NCBI RefSeq assembly: GCF_030506255.1
Contig: NZ_CP113431.1
Span: 992,001-1,056,000 of the forward strand
Direction of reading: 5' to 3'
Length of the DNA: 64,000 nucleotides
DNA from: Nocardioides sp. Arc9.136
Lineage (GTDB): Bacteria; Actinomycetota; Actinomycetes; Propionibacteriales; Nocardioidaceae
This document shows, one piece after another, positions 1-8,411 of this stretch (the stretch's first letter is position 1; the number at the start of each line of letters is the position of its first letter). A program made the translations under genes and the position numbers. A model generated the notes under the pieces. The model was not told the DNA's origin and did no database searches. It worked only from the letters and a program-made list of their open reading frames with translations.

Positions 1-160
1 GCTCGAGGGTGGCGCAGTCGCACGACGCGACCCGCTTCTCCAGGCCCGTGGCGGTGGGCGACCGCAGCTCCCGGAACGTCCCCACCCACCGCAGTGTGTG
101 GTCGCACCCCTCCAGCAGGACCTGGCGGGTGGTGAAGCAGACGAGGCACTCGGCACGCAC
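1..160 (-). CDS. Partial DUF2695-like Cys-rich protein (3' end off window)
   Basis: Open frame of 53 codons from a GTG at 160, running off the left edge, so only the N-terminal part is visible. It begins VRAECLVCF and has a GCDHTLR motif near residue 28 and a CDC motif near residue 49. The combination GCDHTLR...CDC resembles the small DUF2695 family, whose function is unknown; paired cysteines suggest metal binding, which is inference. The start is chosen for the preceding AGGACGG stretch. It lies downstream of, and on the same strand as, the cobalamin-binding-like gene, separated from it by a strong hairpin, so it is probably transcribed separately. Confidence 0.45.
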   Translation of the reverse strand, partial: MRAECLVCFTTRQVLLEGCDHTLRWVGTFRELRSPTATGLEKRVASCDCATLE

Positions 161-216
161 GGGGACCGTCCTACCGGCGACCACCGACGGTGCCGAGCGG
201 CGGCTTCCCGGGGCAG

Positions 217-258
217 TCCCTCGCTTACCGGGGCAGATCTGCCCCGGGAAGCGAGGGA
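217..258 (-). terminator. 42-bp near-perfect palindrome, terminator-like hairpin
   Basis: Two 21-base arms (217-237 and 238-258) are inverted copies with one mismatch (227/248) and no spacer. It begins 1 nt beyond the stop codon of the cobalamin-binding-like gene, the position expected for an intrinsic terminator without a U-tract, as is common in high-GC actinobacteria. Part of the left arm (gctt.ccggggcag) is also directly repeated just before it, at 203-216. Confidence 0.7.
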
Positions 259-259
259 G

Positions 260-1138
260 TCACCGGTGGACCGGGGACCCCTGCGTCGCGCCCCACCCGT
301 GCAGGAAACCCGCCAGCTCCTCGACGCCGTCGACCAGCCGGGTGCCGGGGCGGGCCCAGGAGGCGTCGGCGTCGACGGCGAGCACGCGGGCTCCGGCGGG
401 GAGCAGCCCGGCGGCCAGCAGGGCGTCGGCCTGCGCCTGCGCGCCGGCCCGGTCGAACCCGCACGGCGCGACGACGTACACCTCCGGCTCGGCCGCGCGG
501 ACGGTCTCCCAGGTGACCCGCTCCGACTTCTTCCCGGCCGCGCCCAGCACGCACGTGCCGCCGGCGAGCTCGACCATCTCGGGGATCCAGTGGCCCGGCG
601 CGTACGGCGGGTCGGTCCACTCCAGCACCGCGACCCGGGGCCGTCGGCGGCCGGCCACGTGCGCGGCCACGGCCGCCAGCCGGGCGCGGGTGGCGGCGAC
701 GAGCGCCCCGGCCTCGGCGGTGCGCCCGGTGGCCGCGCCGAGCCGCAGGAAGGAGTCCAGGACCTCCTCCAGCGTGTGCGGGTCGACGGTCAGCACGTCC
801 GCGGTGCAGCCGAGGTGGGCCAGCGCGTCGTCGACGACCGAGACGTCGACCGCGCACACCGCGCAGAGGTCCTGGGTGACGACCAGGTCGGCGTCCAGCC
901 CCGCCAGCGCGCCCTCGTCGAGGTGGTAGAGGTCCTCGCCGGCCGCCACCGCCCGCGCGACGTACGCGTCGATCTCGGCCGGCGGGAGCCCGGGTGGCAT
1001 CGCCGACGTCGAGACGATCGGGCGGTCCCGCGCCTCGGGCGGGTGGTCGCACTCGAAGGTCACGCCGACCACGTCGGTGCCCGCGCCGAGGGCGAAGAGG
1101 ACCTCCGTGGTCGACGGGAGCAGGGAGACGATGCGCAT
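260..1138 (-). CDS. Cobalamin-binding / ABC substrate-binding-like protein (BtuF-type fold)
   Basis: 292-residue protein of the TroA/BtuF periplasmic-binding superfamily. The N-terminus MRIVSLLPSTTEVL is the family hallmark, followed by the QDLCAVCAV stretch near residue 90 that is typical of this actinobacterial subgroup. There is no signal peptide or lipobox, so the protein looks cytoplasmic; a role as a cobalamin or corrinoid handling protein is inferred from family naming only. The start is set at the ATG at 1138 because TAGGGT lies 7 nt upstream (1146-1151), a leaderless-type -10. No permease or ATPase of a B12 importer is adjacent. A 42-bp palindrome follows the stop. Confidence 0.75.
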   Translation of the reverse strand: MRIVSLLPSTTEVLFALGAGTDVVGVTFECDHPPEARDRPIVSTSAMPPGLPPAEIDAYVARAVAAGEDLYHLDEGALAGLDADLVVTQDLCAVCAVDVSVVDDALAHLGCTADVLTVDPHTLEEVLDSFLRLGAATGRTAEAGALVAATRARLAAVAAHVAGRRRPRVAVLEWTDPPYAPGHWIPEMVELAGGTCVLGAAGKKSERVTWETVRAAEPEVYVVAPCGFDRAGAQAQADALLAAGLLPAGARVLAVDADASWARPGTRLVDGVEELAGFLHGWGATQGSPVHR

Positions 1139-1145
1139 GCCTCGG

Positions 1146-1151
1146 ACCCTA
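1146..1151 (-). promoter_or_regulatory. Leaderless -10 element TAGGGT
   Basis: TAGGGT read on the minus strand, 7 nt before the ATG at 1138. This places the transcription start at or next to the start codon and excludes the longer upstream in-frame extension of the cobalamin-binding-like gene. Confidence 0.6.
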
Positions 1152-1245
1152 GGTGGGAGGTCCAGGTCACACCCGATTCGGGCGTGACGGCTACCACACG
1201 GTAACTTTCCGCCCGAGGGTTCTAGGGAGAGGTACGGGAGCAAAC

Positions 1246-2142
1246 GTGCGTGTGATCGTGGGACGAGTTCTGCTGGGGCTGGGCGCCTTTCTGCTGGTGG
1301 CCGGGATCCTGGGTGTCGCCTGGGCGCCGGGGGCGGTGAAGAAGACGCCGGTGGAGGTCGACCAGAAGACCGACCTGACCGGCACGGCGGAGCGGTTGAA
1401 CACCTCGACCGGGGAGACCCGGGAGCTCGAGGTGAGGTACACCAGCACCACCAAGTCCGACACCGACGCCTCGGACGACGACACCGTCTACTTCAAGCAG
1501 GCCACCTGCCTGGTCGAGGTCGACGGGGAGACGCCCGACTGCGTCGCGGAGGACGACGACCGGCTGATCTCCGCCGGCGAGGAGACCTTCGCCACCGACC
1601 GGGAGACCGCGCTGGCGGTCGACGGCTCAGAGCTGCCCGACGACGTCGAGCCCTTCGAGGGCCTGGTCAACAAGTGGCCCTTCGACGCCGAGGAGAAGGA
1701 CTACGAGGTCTACGACAACGTGATCGACGAGCCGGTCACCGCGCGCTTCGACCGCACCGAGGAGATCGACGGCCTCGACGTGAACGTCTACGTCACCGAG
1801 ACCGAGCGCGCCCCGATCGACCTCGGCAGCGACATCGACGGCCTCTACTCCGACCGCAAGGAGTACTCCGTCGACCCGCGCACCGGCGCGATCATCAAGC
1901 AGGTCATCGACCAGCAGCGCTACCTCGCCGACGGCACCGAGGTGCTGGACCTGCAGATGCAGTACACCGACGAGGAGGTCGCCGACAACGTCGCCGACAC
2001 GAAGGACAACATCGCCAGCGTCGACCTGCTCACCAAGACGGTGCCGCTCGTCGGGTTCATCGGCGGCGCGCTGTGCGTCCTGGCCGGCATCGCCCTGGTC
2101 CTGACCGGCCGCCGGCAGAAGAAGGCCGCCCACACCGCCTGA
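1246..2142 (+). CDS. DUF3068-type two-TM membrane protein (PorA family)
   Basis: 298-residue protein with a hydrophobic segment at the N-terminus (residues about 3-28), a long acidic extracytoplasmic domain, and a second hydrophobic segment (about 265-287) ending in a basic tail RRQKKA. This layout and sequence style match DUF3068 proteins, often annotated as porin PorA family; there is no evidence here that it forms a pore. GTG at 1246 is preferred over an in-frame upstream start because GGGAG lies about 6 nt before it and because the hydrophobic segment then sits at the N-terminus. It diverges from the cobalamin-binding-like gene across 107 bp. Confidence 0.7.
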   Translation: MRVIVGRVLLGLGAFLLVAGILGVAWAPGAVKKTPVEVDQKTDLTGTAERLNTSTGETRELEVRYTSTTKSDTDASDDDTVYFKQATCLVEVDGETPDCVAEDDDRLISAGEETFATDRETALAVDGSELPDDVEPFEGLVNKWPFDAEEKDYEVYDNVIDEPVTARFDRTEEIDGLDVNVYVTETERAPIDLGSDIDGLYSDRKEYSVDPRTGAIIKQVIDQQRYLADGTEVLDLQMQYTDEEVADNVADTKDNIASVDLLTKTVPLVGFIGGALCVLAGIALVLTGRRQKKAAHTA

Positions 2143-2167
2143 CCGGCCGGCGACTAGCGTCCTCCCG

Positions 2168-2950
2168 GTGGAGGACCCGACGCTGACCGTGCTGGCCCTC
2201 CTCGGGCTGGCGGCGCTGACCGCAGGCTTCGTGGACGCGGTGGTCGGCGGCGGGGGACTCATCCAGCTGCCCGCGCTGCTGGTGGGTCTCCCGGCCGCCT
2301 CGCCGGTCGAGATCCTGGCGACCAACAAGCTGGGCTCGGTCTGCGGCACCACCGTCAGCTCCGCGACGTACTACCGACGGGTCCGTCCGGACCCCCGGAC
2401 GTTCCTGCCGATGATGGCGCTCGCACTGGCCGGTGCGTTCCTCGGAGCGCTGGCGGCCTCGCAGGTCCCACGGGAGGCGTTCGAGCCGATCGTCCTGGTC
2501 GTGCTGGTGCTCGTCGGCGCCTACGTGCTCGCGAAGCCGCGGCTGGGCGAGGCCACCGCGCTGCGCTTCAGCGGCCACCAGCACGTCGGCCTGGCGATGC
2601 TCGTGGGCTTCGTGATCGGTTTCTACGACGGCGCCCTGGGGCCGGGCACCGGCAGCTTCTTCGTCTTCGCGCTGGTCGGCCTGCTCGGCTACGGCTTCCT
2701 CGAGGCGTCGGCGAAGGCGCGGCTGGCCAACTGGGCCACCAACCTCGGTGCGCTGCTGCTGTTCGTGCCTCAGGGCGCCGTGCTGTGGCGCACCGGCCTG
2801 GTCCTGGGCGTGTGCAACCTGGTCGGCGGGTACCTCGGCGCGCGCACCGCCGTGAGCCGCGGCTCGGGCTTCGTCCGGGTCTTCTTCGTGCTGGTGGTCG
2901 CCGCCTTCGTCGTGCGCATCGGCGGCGAGGTGCTCGGGCTGTGGTCCTGA
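2168..2950 (+). CDS. TauE/SafE (DUF81) family membrane permease
   Basis: 260-residue integral membrane protein of the sulfite exporter TauE/SafE family, with about eight hydrophobic helices in two homologous halves. The glycine-rich GFVDAVVGGGGLIQLP motif near residues 20-35 and GFYDGALGPGTGSFF near 150 are the characteristic repeats. Family members move organosulfonates, sulfite or other small anions; the substrate cannot be read here. The start at GTG 2168 is supported by TAGCGT (2155-2160) 7 nt upstream, a leaderless -10. The 3' end overlaps the next gene by 10 bp, so the two are probably cotranscribed. A second TauE-family gene lies at 55861. Confidence 0.85.
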   Translation: MEDPTLTVLALLGLAALTAGFVDAVVGGGGLIQLPALLVGLPAASPVEILATNKLGSVCGTTVSSATYYRRVRPDPRTFLPMMALALAGAFLGALAASQVPREAFEPIVLVVLVLVGAYVLAKPRLGEATALRFSGHQHVGLAMLVGFVIGFYDGALGPGTGSFFVFALVGLLGYGFLEASAKARLANWATNLGALLLFVPQGAVLWRTGLVLGVCNLVGGYLGARTAVSRGSGFVRVFFVLVVAAFVVRIGGEVLGLWS

Positions 2951-3576
2951 GCGGCTACCGCACGCTCGCCCGTGCCGCCGAGGCGGAGATCGAGGTCAAG
3001 CGCTCGCGCTTCCGGTGCACCCTGCGCCGGGTCGAGGACGAGCCGGCGGCCCGGGCGGTGGTCGAGGCGCTGCGCAAGGAGCACTGGGACGCCCGGCACC
3101 ACTGCAGCGCGTTCGTCCTGGGCCCGCCACCGGTCCCGGTCGAGCGGTCCAGCGACGACGGCGAGCCCGCCGGCACGGCCGGCGCGCCGATGCTGGAGGT
3201 GCTCCGCGGGAACGAGGTCTCCGACGTGGTGGCCGTGGTGACCCGCTGGTTCGGCGGGACCCTCCTGGGTGCGGGCGGCCTGGTCCGTGCCTACGGCGAC
3301 GCGGTGCGCGCGGGGCTGGAGGCGGCCGGCACCCTGCGCCGCGAGCTGCGCCGGGAGCTGGTCGTCGAGGTCGCCCACGCGGACGCCGGACGGGTCGAGA
3401 CCGAGCTGCGCACGCGCGGCGTGGCGGTGCTCGGCACGGCGTACGCCGCGACCGTCGAGCTGACCGTCGGGGTCGCCCCGCAGGAGGAGGACCGGCTGCA
3501 CGCGCTCCTGGCCGAGCTGACCCACGGGGCGGCGTCGGCCCGGAACGCCGGTGAGCGCTGGGTCGACGTTCCCTAG
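2941..3576 (+). CDS. IMPACT/YigZ family protein
   Basis: 211-residue protein of the IMPACT family (UPF0029 fold, as in E. coli YigZ). Signature stretches are SSDDGEPAGTAGAPML near residues 64-79 and RWFGGTLLGAGGLVRAYGDA near 102-121, followed by the ferredoxin-like C-terminal domain. The bacterial role is poorly defined; the eukaryotic relative modulates GCN2 signalling. The start is GTG 2941, inside the last codons of the TauE gene; the open frame continues further upstream, but that part reads as an out-of-frame shadow of the permease. The overlap implies translational coupling. Confidence 0.85.
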   Translation: MVLSGYRTLARAAEAEIEVKRSRFRCTLRRVEDEPAARAVVEALRKEHWDARHHCSAFVLGPPPVPVERSSDDGEPAGTAGAPMLEVLRGNEVSDVVAVVTRWFGGTLLGAGGLVRAYGDAVRAGLEAAGTLRRELRRELVVEVAHADAGRVETELRTRGVAVLGTAYAATVELTVGVAPQEEDRLHALLAELTHGAASARNAGERWVDVP

Positions 3577-3586
3577 GCTGGTGGGC

Positions 3587-4321
3587 GTGCACCCGTCCTG
3601 GCTCAGCGCGTTCCTCGACCTGGCCCCCGACGAGCTCGAGCGCGGGCTCGCCCACTGGGCGGCCGTCACCGGCTACGGGGTCTCCACCACCCGCGGCGAC
3701 GATGGCGAGTTCGCCACGCTGCTGCCCGCCGACGGCGACGACCACCTGCGGGTCCAGCGCCTCGGCGAGGGTCCCTCCCGCATCCACCTCGACCTCCACG
3801 TGGCCGAGGTCGGCCCGGCCGTCGAGCGTGCGGTCGCCGAGGGTGCGACGCTCGTGCGGTCGGGGGACTACGCCGTCCTCCGCTCGCCCGGAGGGCTGCC
3901 GTTCTGCTTCGTCACCCACCGTGCGGTGGTGCGACCCGCACCGGTCGACTGGGGCGGGCACACCTCGGCGGTCGACCAGGTGTGCCTGGACGTGCCGCCG
4001 CGGCTGCACGACGCGGAGCTCGCCTTCTGGTCGGCGGTGACCGGCTGGCCGGTGCAGTCGTCGGGCTCGGAGTTCCACCGGCTCACGCGCCCGCCGCAGC
4101 TCCCGCTCCAGGTCCTCGTCCAGCGCCTCGACGACGACCAGGAGCAGGTCACCGCGCACCTCGACCTCGCCACCACCGACCGGGCCGCCGAGACCGCGCG
4201 GCACGTCGCCCTCGGCGCGGAGGTGGCGGGCGTCCACGAGGAGTGGACCGTGCTGCGGCCGCCCGTGGGGCCGGCGTACTGCATCACCGACCGCGTGCCC
4301 GACGTGCCGCCGCCGGCCTGA
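3587..4321 (+). CDS. Two-domain VOC (glyoxalase-like) protein
   Basis: 244-residue protein with two tandem vicinal-oxygen-chelate half-domains. Each half begins with a W.A.TG pattern (AHWAAVTGYGV near residue 24, AFWSAVTGWPV near 147) and contains an HLDL strand (IHLDLHV near 67, AHLDLAT near 189). No specific substrate can be assigned; such proteins include glyoxalases, dioxygenases and antibiotic-binding proteins. GTG 3587 is chosen over GTG 3581 because TAGGCT (3574-3579) lies 7 nt upstream, a leaderless spacing seen throughout the window. It converges on the ABC1 kinase gene with a 1-bp gap. Confidence 0.75.
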   Translation: MHPSWLSAFLDLAPDELERGLAHWAAVTGYGVSTTRGDDGEFATLLPADGDDHLRVQRLGEGPSRIHLDLHVAEVGPAVERAVAEGATLVRSGDYAVLRSPGGLPFCFVTHRAVVRPAPVDWGGHTSAVDQVCLDVPPRLHDAELAFWSAVTGWPVQSSGSEFHRLTRPPQLPLQVLVQRLDDDQEQVTAHLDLATTDRAAETARHVALGAEVAGVHEEWTVLRPPVGPAYCITDRVPDVPPPA

Positions 4322-4322
4322 G

Positions 4323-5654
4323 TCAGCCGGCGAACCCGGGCAGGTGCTCCTCCAGGATCGCGCGGAACGGCGCCTCGGCCTCGAGCTGGCTGAGCACCCC
4401 GATCCCACCCAGCCAGGTGCGGTGGATGAGCAGGTACGACGGCGGCAGGTTCAGCTTCATCGCCAGCGTGTACGTCGGGGAGCGGGGGTCGTTGATCCGC
4501 TGGAACTGCTCGCGCATCCACTCCCGGGAGAACCGGAACCGCTCGACCTGGGTCGGCTCGACGAACGGCGCGAGGTACTCCAGCACCAGCTCGGGGTCGA
4601 CCTGGATGCCGGGGCGCAGGAAGCCCTCCGCGCGCAGGCCCTCGACCAGTCCCTGGGTGTCGCCGGCCGCGGCGAGCCGGATCAGCGTGCCCATGGCCTC
4701 CGGCAGGCCCTGGGTCTCCAGCCGGGCGACGGCGCCGTAGTCGAGCACGCCCATCCTCGCCGGTCCGCCGTCGGGGTCCCGGACGACGCGGAAGTTCCCG
4801 GGGTGCGGGTCGGCGTGCAGCATGCCGGTGCGCTCGGGCCCGGCGAAGAGGAAGCGGGCGAACAGCTCGCCGAAGCGGTCGCGGTCCTCCCGGGTGCCCC
4901 CGGCGATGACGGCCGCGAGGGACGACTCGCTCTCGAGCCACTCGGTGACCAGGACGGTCTCGCCGACGGCGACCACGCCCGGGACCGCGATGTCGGGGTC
5001 GCCGGCGAACGCGTCGGCGTACACCTGCTGCGCCTCCGCCTCGAGCCGGTAGTCGAGCTCGTCGACCGCGCGCGCCTGCAGCTCGGCGACCAGCGGCTTG
5101 ATGTCGACGCCGGGCACGACCGAGCCCACGGTGCGGGCGAGCCGCGCGAGCTGGCGCAGGTCGGAGCGGAGGGCGTCGCCGGCGCCGGGGTACTGCACCT
5201 TGACCGCGACCTCGCGCCCGTCGTGCCAGCGGCCGCGGTGGACCTGGCCGATGGAGGCGGCCGCGGTCGGCCCGCCGTCGAGCCAGACCAGCTGCTCGCG
5301 CCAGCCGGGGCCGAGGTCCCGGGCGAGCGCCTCTCGGACGGTGGAGGTGGGCATCGGGGGAGCGGAGTCCTGCAGCAGGGTGAGCTGCTCGCGGTAGGGA
5401 CCGGCGAGCTCGTCGGGCAGGGCCGCCTCGAGCACCGAGAGCGCTTGCCCGAACTTCATCGCCCCGCCCTTGAGCTCGCCGAGGGTGCGGAAGAGCTGCT
5501 CGGCCGTGCGCTGCTGGATCTCGGTCATCACCGTCTCGGCCGGCCGGCCGCCGAGGCGCTTGCCCAGCCCGAGTGCGTTGCGCCCGGCGAAGCCGAGCGG
5601 CAGGGCCGCCAGCCGAGCGGTGCGGGCGACCGCCTTGCGCGGGAGCTCGGTCAT
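4323..5654 (-). CDS. ABC1/UbiB-family atypical protein kinase
   Basis: 443-residue ABC1 (AarF/UbiB/ADCK) family protein. The diagnostic KxGQ motif is present as GGAMKFGQ near residue 67, followed by AAASIGQVHRG (alanine-rich nucleotide loop), VAVKVQYPG (ATP lysine), LDYRLEAEAQ, MLHADPHPGNF (catalytic loop) and VLDYGAVAR (metal-binding D). The family supports isoprenoid quinone biosynthesis or lipid homeostasis as an unorthodox ATPase/kinase; in a menaquinone-using actinobacterium the substrate is unclear. ATG 5654 is preferred because CATGAT lies 6 nt upstream (5661-5666), a weak leaderless -10. It is divergent from the sigma factor gene. Confidence 0.88.
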   Translation of the reverse strand: MTELPRKAVARTARLAALPLGFAGRNALGLGKRLGGRPAETVMTEIQQRTAEQLFRTLGELKGGAMKFGQALSVLEAALPDELAGPYREQLTLLQDSAPPMPTSTVREALARDLGPGWREQLVWLDGGPTAAASIGQVHRGRWHDGREVAVKVQYPGAGDALRSDLRQLARLARTVGSVVPGVDIKPLVAELQARAVDELDYRLEAEAQQVYADAFAGDPDIAVPGVVAVGETVLVTEWLESESSLAAVIAGGTREDRDRFGELFARFLFAGPERTGMLHADPHPGNFRVVRDPDGGPARMGVLDYGAVARLETQGLPEAMGTLIRLAAAGDTQGLVEGLRAEGFLRPGIQVDPELVLEYLAPFVEPTQVERFRFSREWMREQFQRINDPRSPTYTLAMKLNLPPSYLLIHRTWLGGIGVLSQLEAEAPFRAILEEHLPGFAG

Positions 5655-5794
5655 GGCTCCATCATGCCGTCGGGGTGGGCACCCGTCGGGGCGGTCCGGG
5701 CGTGGCGTCGCCGGGAGCACGACCTGGCCGTGGGCGTGCAACCGATCCGCCGCCCACCTCGTTCATGGGGCGTGCAGCTGAGCAGGAGCGACCG

Positions 5795-6337
5795 GTGACC
5801 GGGCGACGGGACCGCACCGACGAGGGGTTCACCGAGTTCGCGGTGGCCGCCCGCGGCCGGCTCCGACGTACGGCGTACCTCATGTGCGGCGACTGGGACC
5901 GGGCCTCCGACCACGTCCAGGAGGCGCTGGTCCGGGTCTACACGAACTGGCCCCGCCTGGAGCGGCAGGGCGGCGAGATGGCCTACGCGCGGCGCGCGGT
6001 GGTCAGCGCGTTCCTGGACGCGAGCCGGCGCCGCTCGAGCCGGGAGAGACCGGTGGAGGCCGACGTCACCCTGGCGTCGGGTGAGGACGTCGCCGCCGCG
6101 GTCACCGACCGGGCGGCGCTGATGGCGGCCCTCGGCCGGTTGCCGCGGCGGCAACGGGCCTGCGTCGTCCTGCGGTACTTCGAGGACCTCGACGTCCGCG
6201 AGACCGCGGCGGTCCTCGGCTGCCGCGAGGGCACGGTCAAGAGCCAGACCGCCCGAGGCATCGCCTCGCTGCGCGACATGTTCGAGAGCGCGTCGTCCGA
6301 CGAGCTCGCCATCCCCGGCACCCGGAGGTACCCGTGA
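5795..6337 (+). CDS. SigE-family ECF RNA polymerase sigma factor
   Basis: 180-residue ECF sigma factor of the actinobacterial SigE-like group (SigE family sigma-70, about 170 residues). Region 2 covers residues about 10-80 (FTEFAVAARGRLRRTAYLM; DHVQEALVRVYTNW) and region 4 about 110-165 (LGRLPRRQRACVVLRYFED; TAAVLGCREGTVKSQTARG). GTG 5795 is chosen because AGGAG precedes it by about 7 nt; an in-frame ATG 30 nt upstream lacks a ribosome site. The stop overlaps the start of the next gene by 4 bp (GTGA), the classic arrangement with a cognate membrane partner. Confidence 0.9.
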   Translation: MTGRRDRTDEGFTEFAVAARGRLRRTAYLMCGDWDRASDHVQEALVRVYTNWPRLERQGGEMAYARRAVVSAFLDASRRRSSRERPVEADVTLASGEDVAAAVTDRAALMAALGRLPRRQRACVVLRYFEDLDVRETAAVLGCREGTVKSQTARGIASLRDMFESASSDELAIPGTRRYP

Positions 6338-7596
6338 ACGAGCTCAGGCAGCTGCTGCACGACACGTCGGCCACCGAGCCGCCCGACCACCTCGACCTCA
6401 CGGAGGTGGTGCGGCTCGGGGGACGCCGGCGCCGCCACCGCCGCGCGGCGACGGTCGCGTCGGTCGCCGCAGCCACGGCGATGGTGGCCGTGGTCGGTGC
6501 GACCGTCGGCGGGCCGGGACCCGACGGCCCGGCGCCCGCGACGGACGGCTCCGCCGGCCCGTCGGTGACGCTCGACGAGGCCCGGCCCGCGGTCGAGGGC
6601 ACCGACTACCGCGTGCTGGCCAGCCGCCTGGAGGACCGCCGACGGGCCGAGAGGTTCGTGGGGGTCACCGACGACGGTCAGGGAGTCGTCCTCCGCGCGT
6701 CCACCGGGCGAGGCGGTCGCACGCCGGTGGGGATCGTCGACCCGTCCGACGGCGCGACGAGCTGGCTGCCCGGCGGTCCCCAGCCCCTCGACGAGACCTC
6801 GACGATCGCTCTCGGCGAGGACCGCCTGGTCTTCCGCGAGAGCCACTGGTCCGACGAGCGGCTGGCCGTGCGCGTCCTCGACCGCGCCGCCGGCACCTGG
6901 TCGACCATGCGCTGGCCCGGGCTGCCCCCGGCACAGGCGTACAGCCCGACCGAGCACGACGGGCGCCTCTACCTCACGCTCTACACCGAGCCGGGGCAGG
7001 CCGAGCACGAGCTCTGGTCGGTGTCGCTCGACGACAGCTCGGACGTCCGCGACGAGCACGCGACCGTGGTGGGTGACCTCGACGTCACCGGTGACGAGCT
7101 GACCTGGTCCGACGGGTCGACCGGGACGGCGGCCCGCGTGCACGTGCGGGACCTGGTCTCCGGGGAGGAGCAGTCGATCGACCCGCACCTGGACCCGGGC
7201 TGCGGCGTCCAGGCGCTGGAGCGGATCGGGGACCGGCTGCTGCTCGGCCAGGTCTGCGGCCGCTCGAGAGACCGGTTGCAGGTCGTCACCACGGAGGGGG
7301 ACCGGGTCCTCACCATCGACGACGCGGGCGTCGGCGGGCACATCGGCGACGGGGGCCGGGTCGCGGTGGTCTCCGGCGGCGAGGGCGGCCCCTACGTCCT
7401 GGACCCGGTGAGCGGGGAGCTGTGGGCGGTGGGGGCCGCGACGTCGCTCTGGACCAGCCGGGAGCCGGTGCCGGACGGGTCCGACCTCACGCTGTGGAGC
7501 ACGATCCAGGAGGTGGGTGGGGAGCCGGCGCCGGGCGTGGAGCCCGGGGCAGACGACGGCCCCGCGACCGAGCACCTCGTGGAGTGGCTCTCCTGA
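6334..7596 (+). CDS. Membrane-anchored propeller-like protein paired with the sigma factor
   Basis: 420-residue protein with a short cytoplasmic N-terminus (about 30 residues, ending in RRRRHRR), one transmembrane segment (about 38-58), a low-complexity Gly/Pro/Ala linker, and a large extracytoplasmic domain made of short beta repeats (for example LGEDRLVF, HDGRLYLTLY, DELTWSDG, IGDRLLLG) resembling a beta-propeller. It starts at GTG 6334 inside the sigma factor stop codon. Proteins coupled this way to SigE-family sigma factors are candidate anti-sigma factors or sensors; no zinc-binding anti-sigma motif is visible, so the regulatory role is inference. Confidence 0.7.
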   Translation: MNELRQLLHDTSATEPPDHLDLTEVVRLGGRRRRHRRAATVASVAAATAMVAVVGATVGGPGPDGPAPATDGSAGPSVTLDEARPAVEGTDYRVLASRLEDRRRAERFVGVTDDGQGVVLRASTGRGGRTPVGIVDPSDGATSWLPGGPQPLDETSTIALGEDRLVFRESHWSDERLAVRVLDRAAGTWSTMRWPGLPPAQAYSPTEHDGRLYLTLYTEPGQAEHELWSVSLDDSSDVRDEHATVVGDLDVTGDELTWSDGSTGTAARVHVRDLVSGEEQSIDPHLDPGCGVQALERIGDRLLLGQVCGRSRDRLQVVTTEGDRVLTIDDAGVGGHIGDGGRVAVVSGGEGGPYVLDPVSGELWAVGAATSLWTSREPVPDGSDLTLWSTIQEVGGEPAPGVEPGADDGPATEHLVEWLS

Positions 7597-7610
7597 GCCC
7601 CGCCCGCGAG

Positions 7611-7651
7611 CGACGACGGGCCCCCGCCTGCGAGGCGGGGGCCCGTCGTCG
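7611..7651. terminator. Bidirectional hairpin terminator
   Basis: Perfect 18-bp stem (7611-7628 with 7634-7651) and a 5-nt loop between the convergent propeller-like gene and msrA. It can serve both strands; no U-tract follows. Confidence 0.8.
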
Positions 7652-7656
7652 GTCGA

Positions 7657-8304
<648 letters not shown>

Positions 8305-8411
8305 GTGGGCCTCCTGGGGGTCGTCCCGATCCTGGCACCAGGTCCAACACCGCGGCCGGTCGAGACGTTCCCGCCCCGCTGGACGTCGCCGGTCGTGGGT
8401 AACCTCACGGG

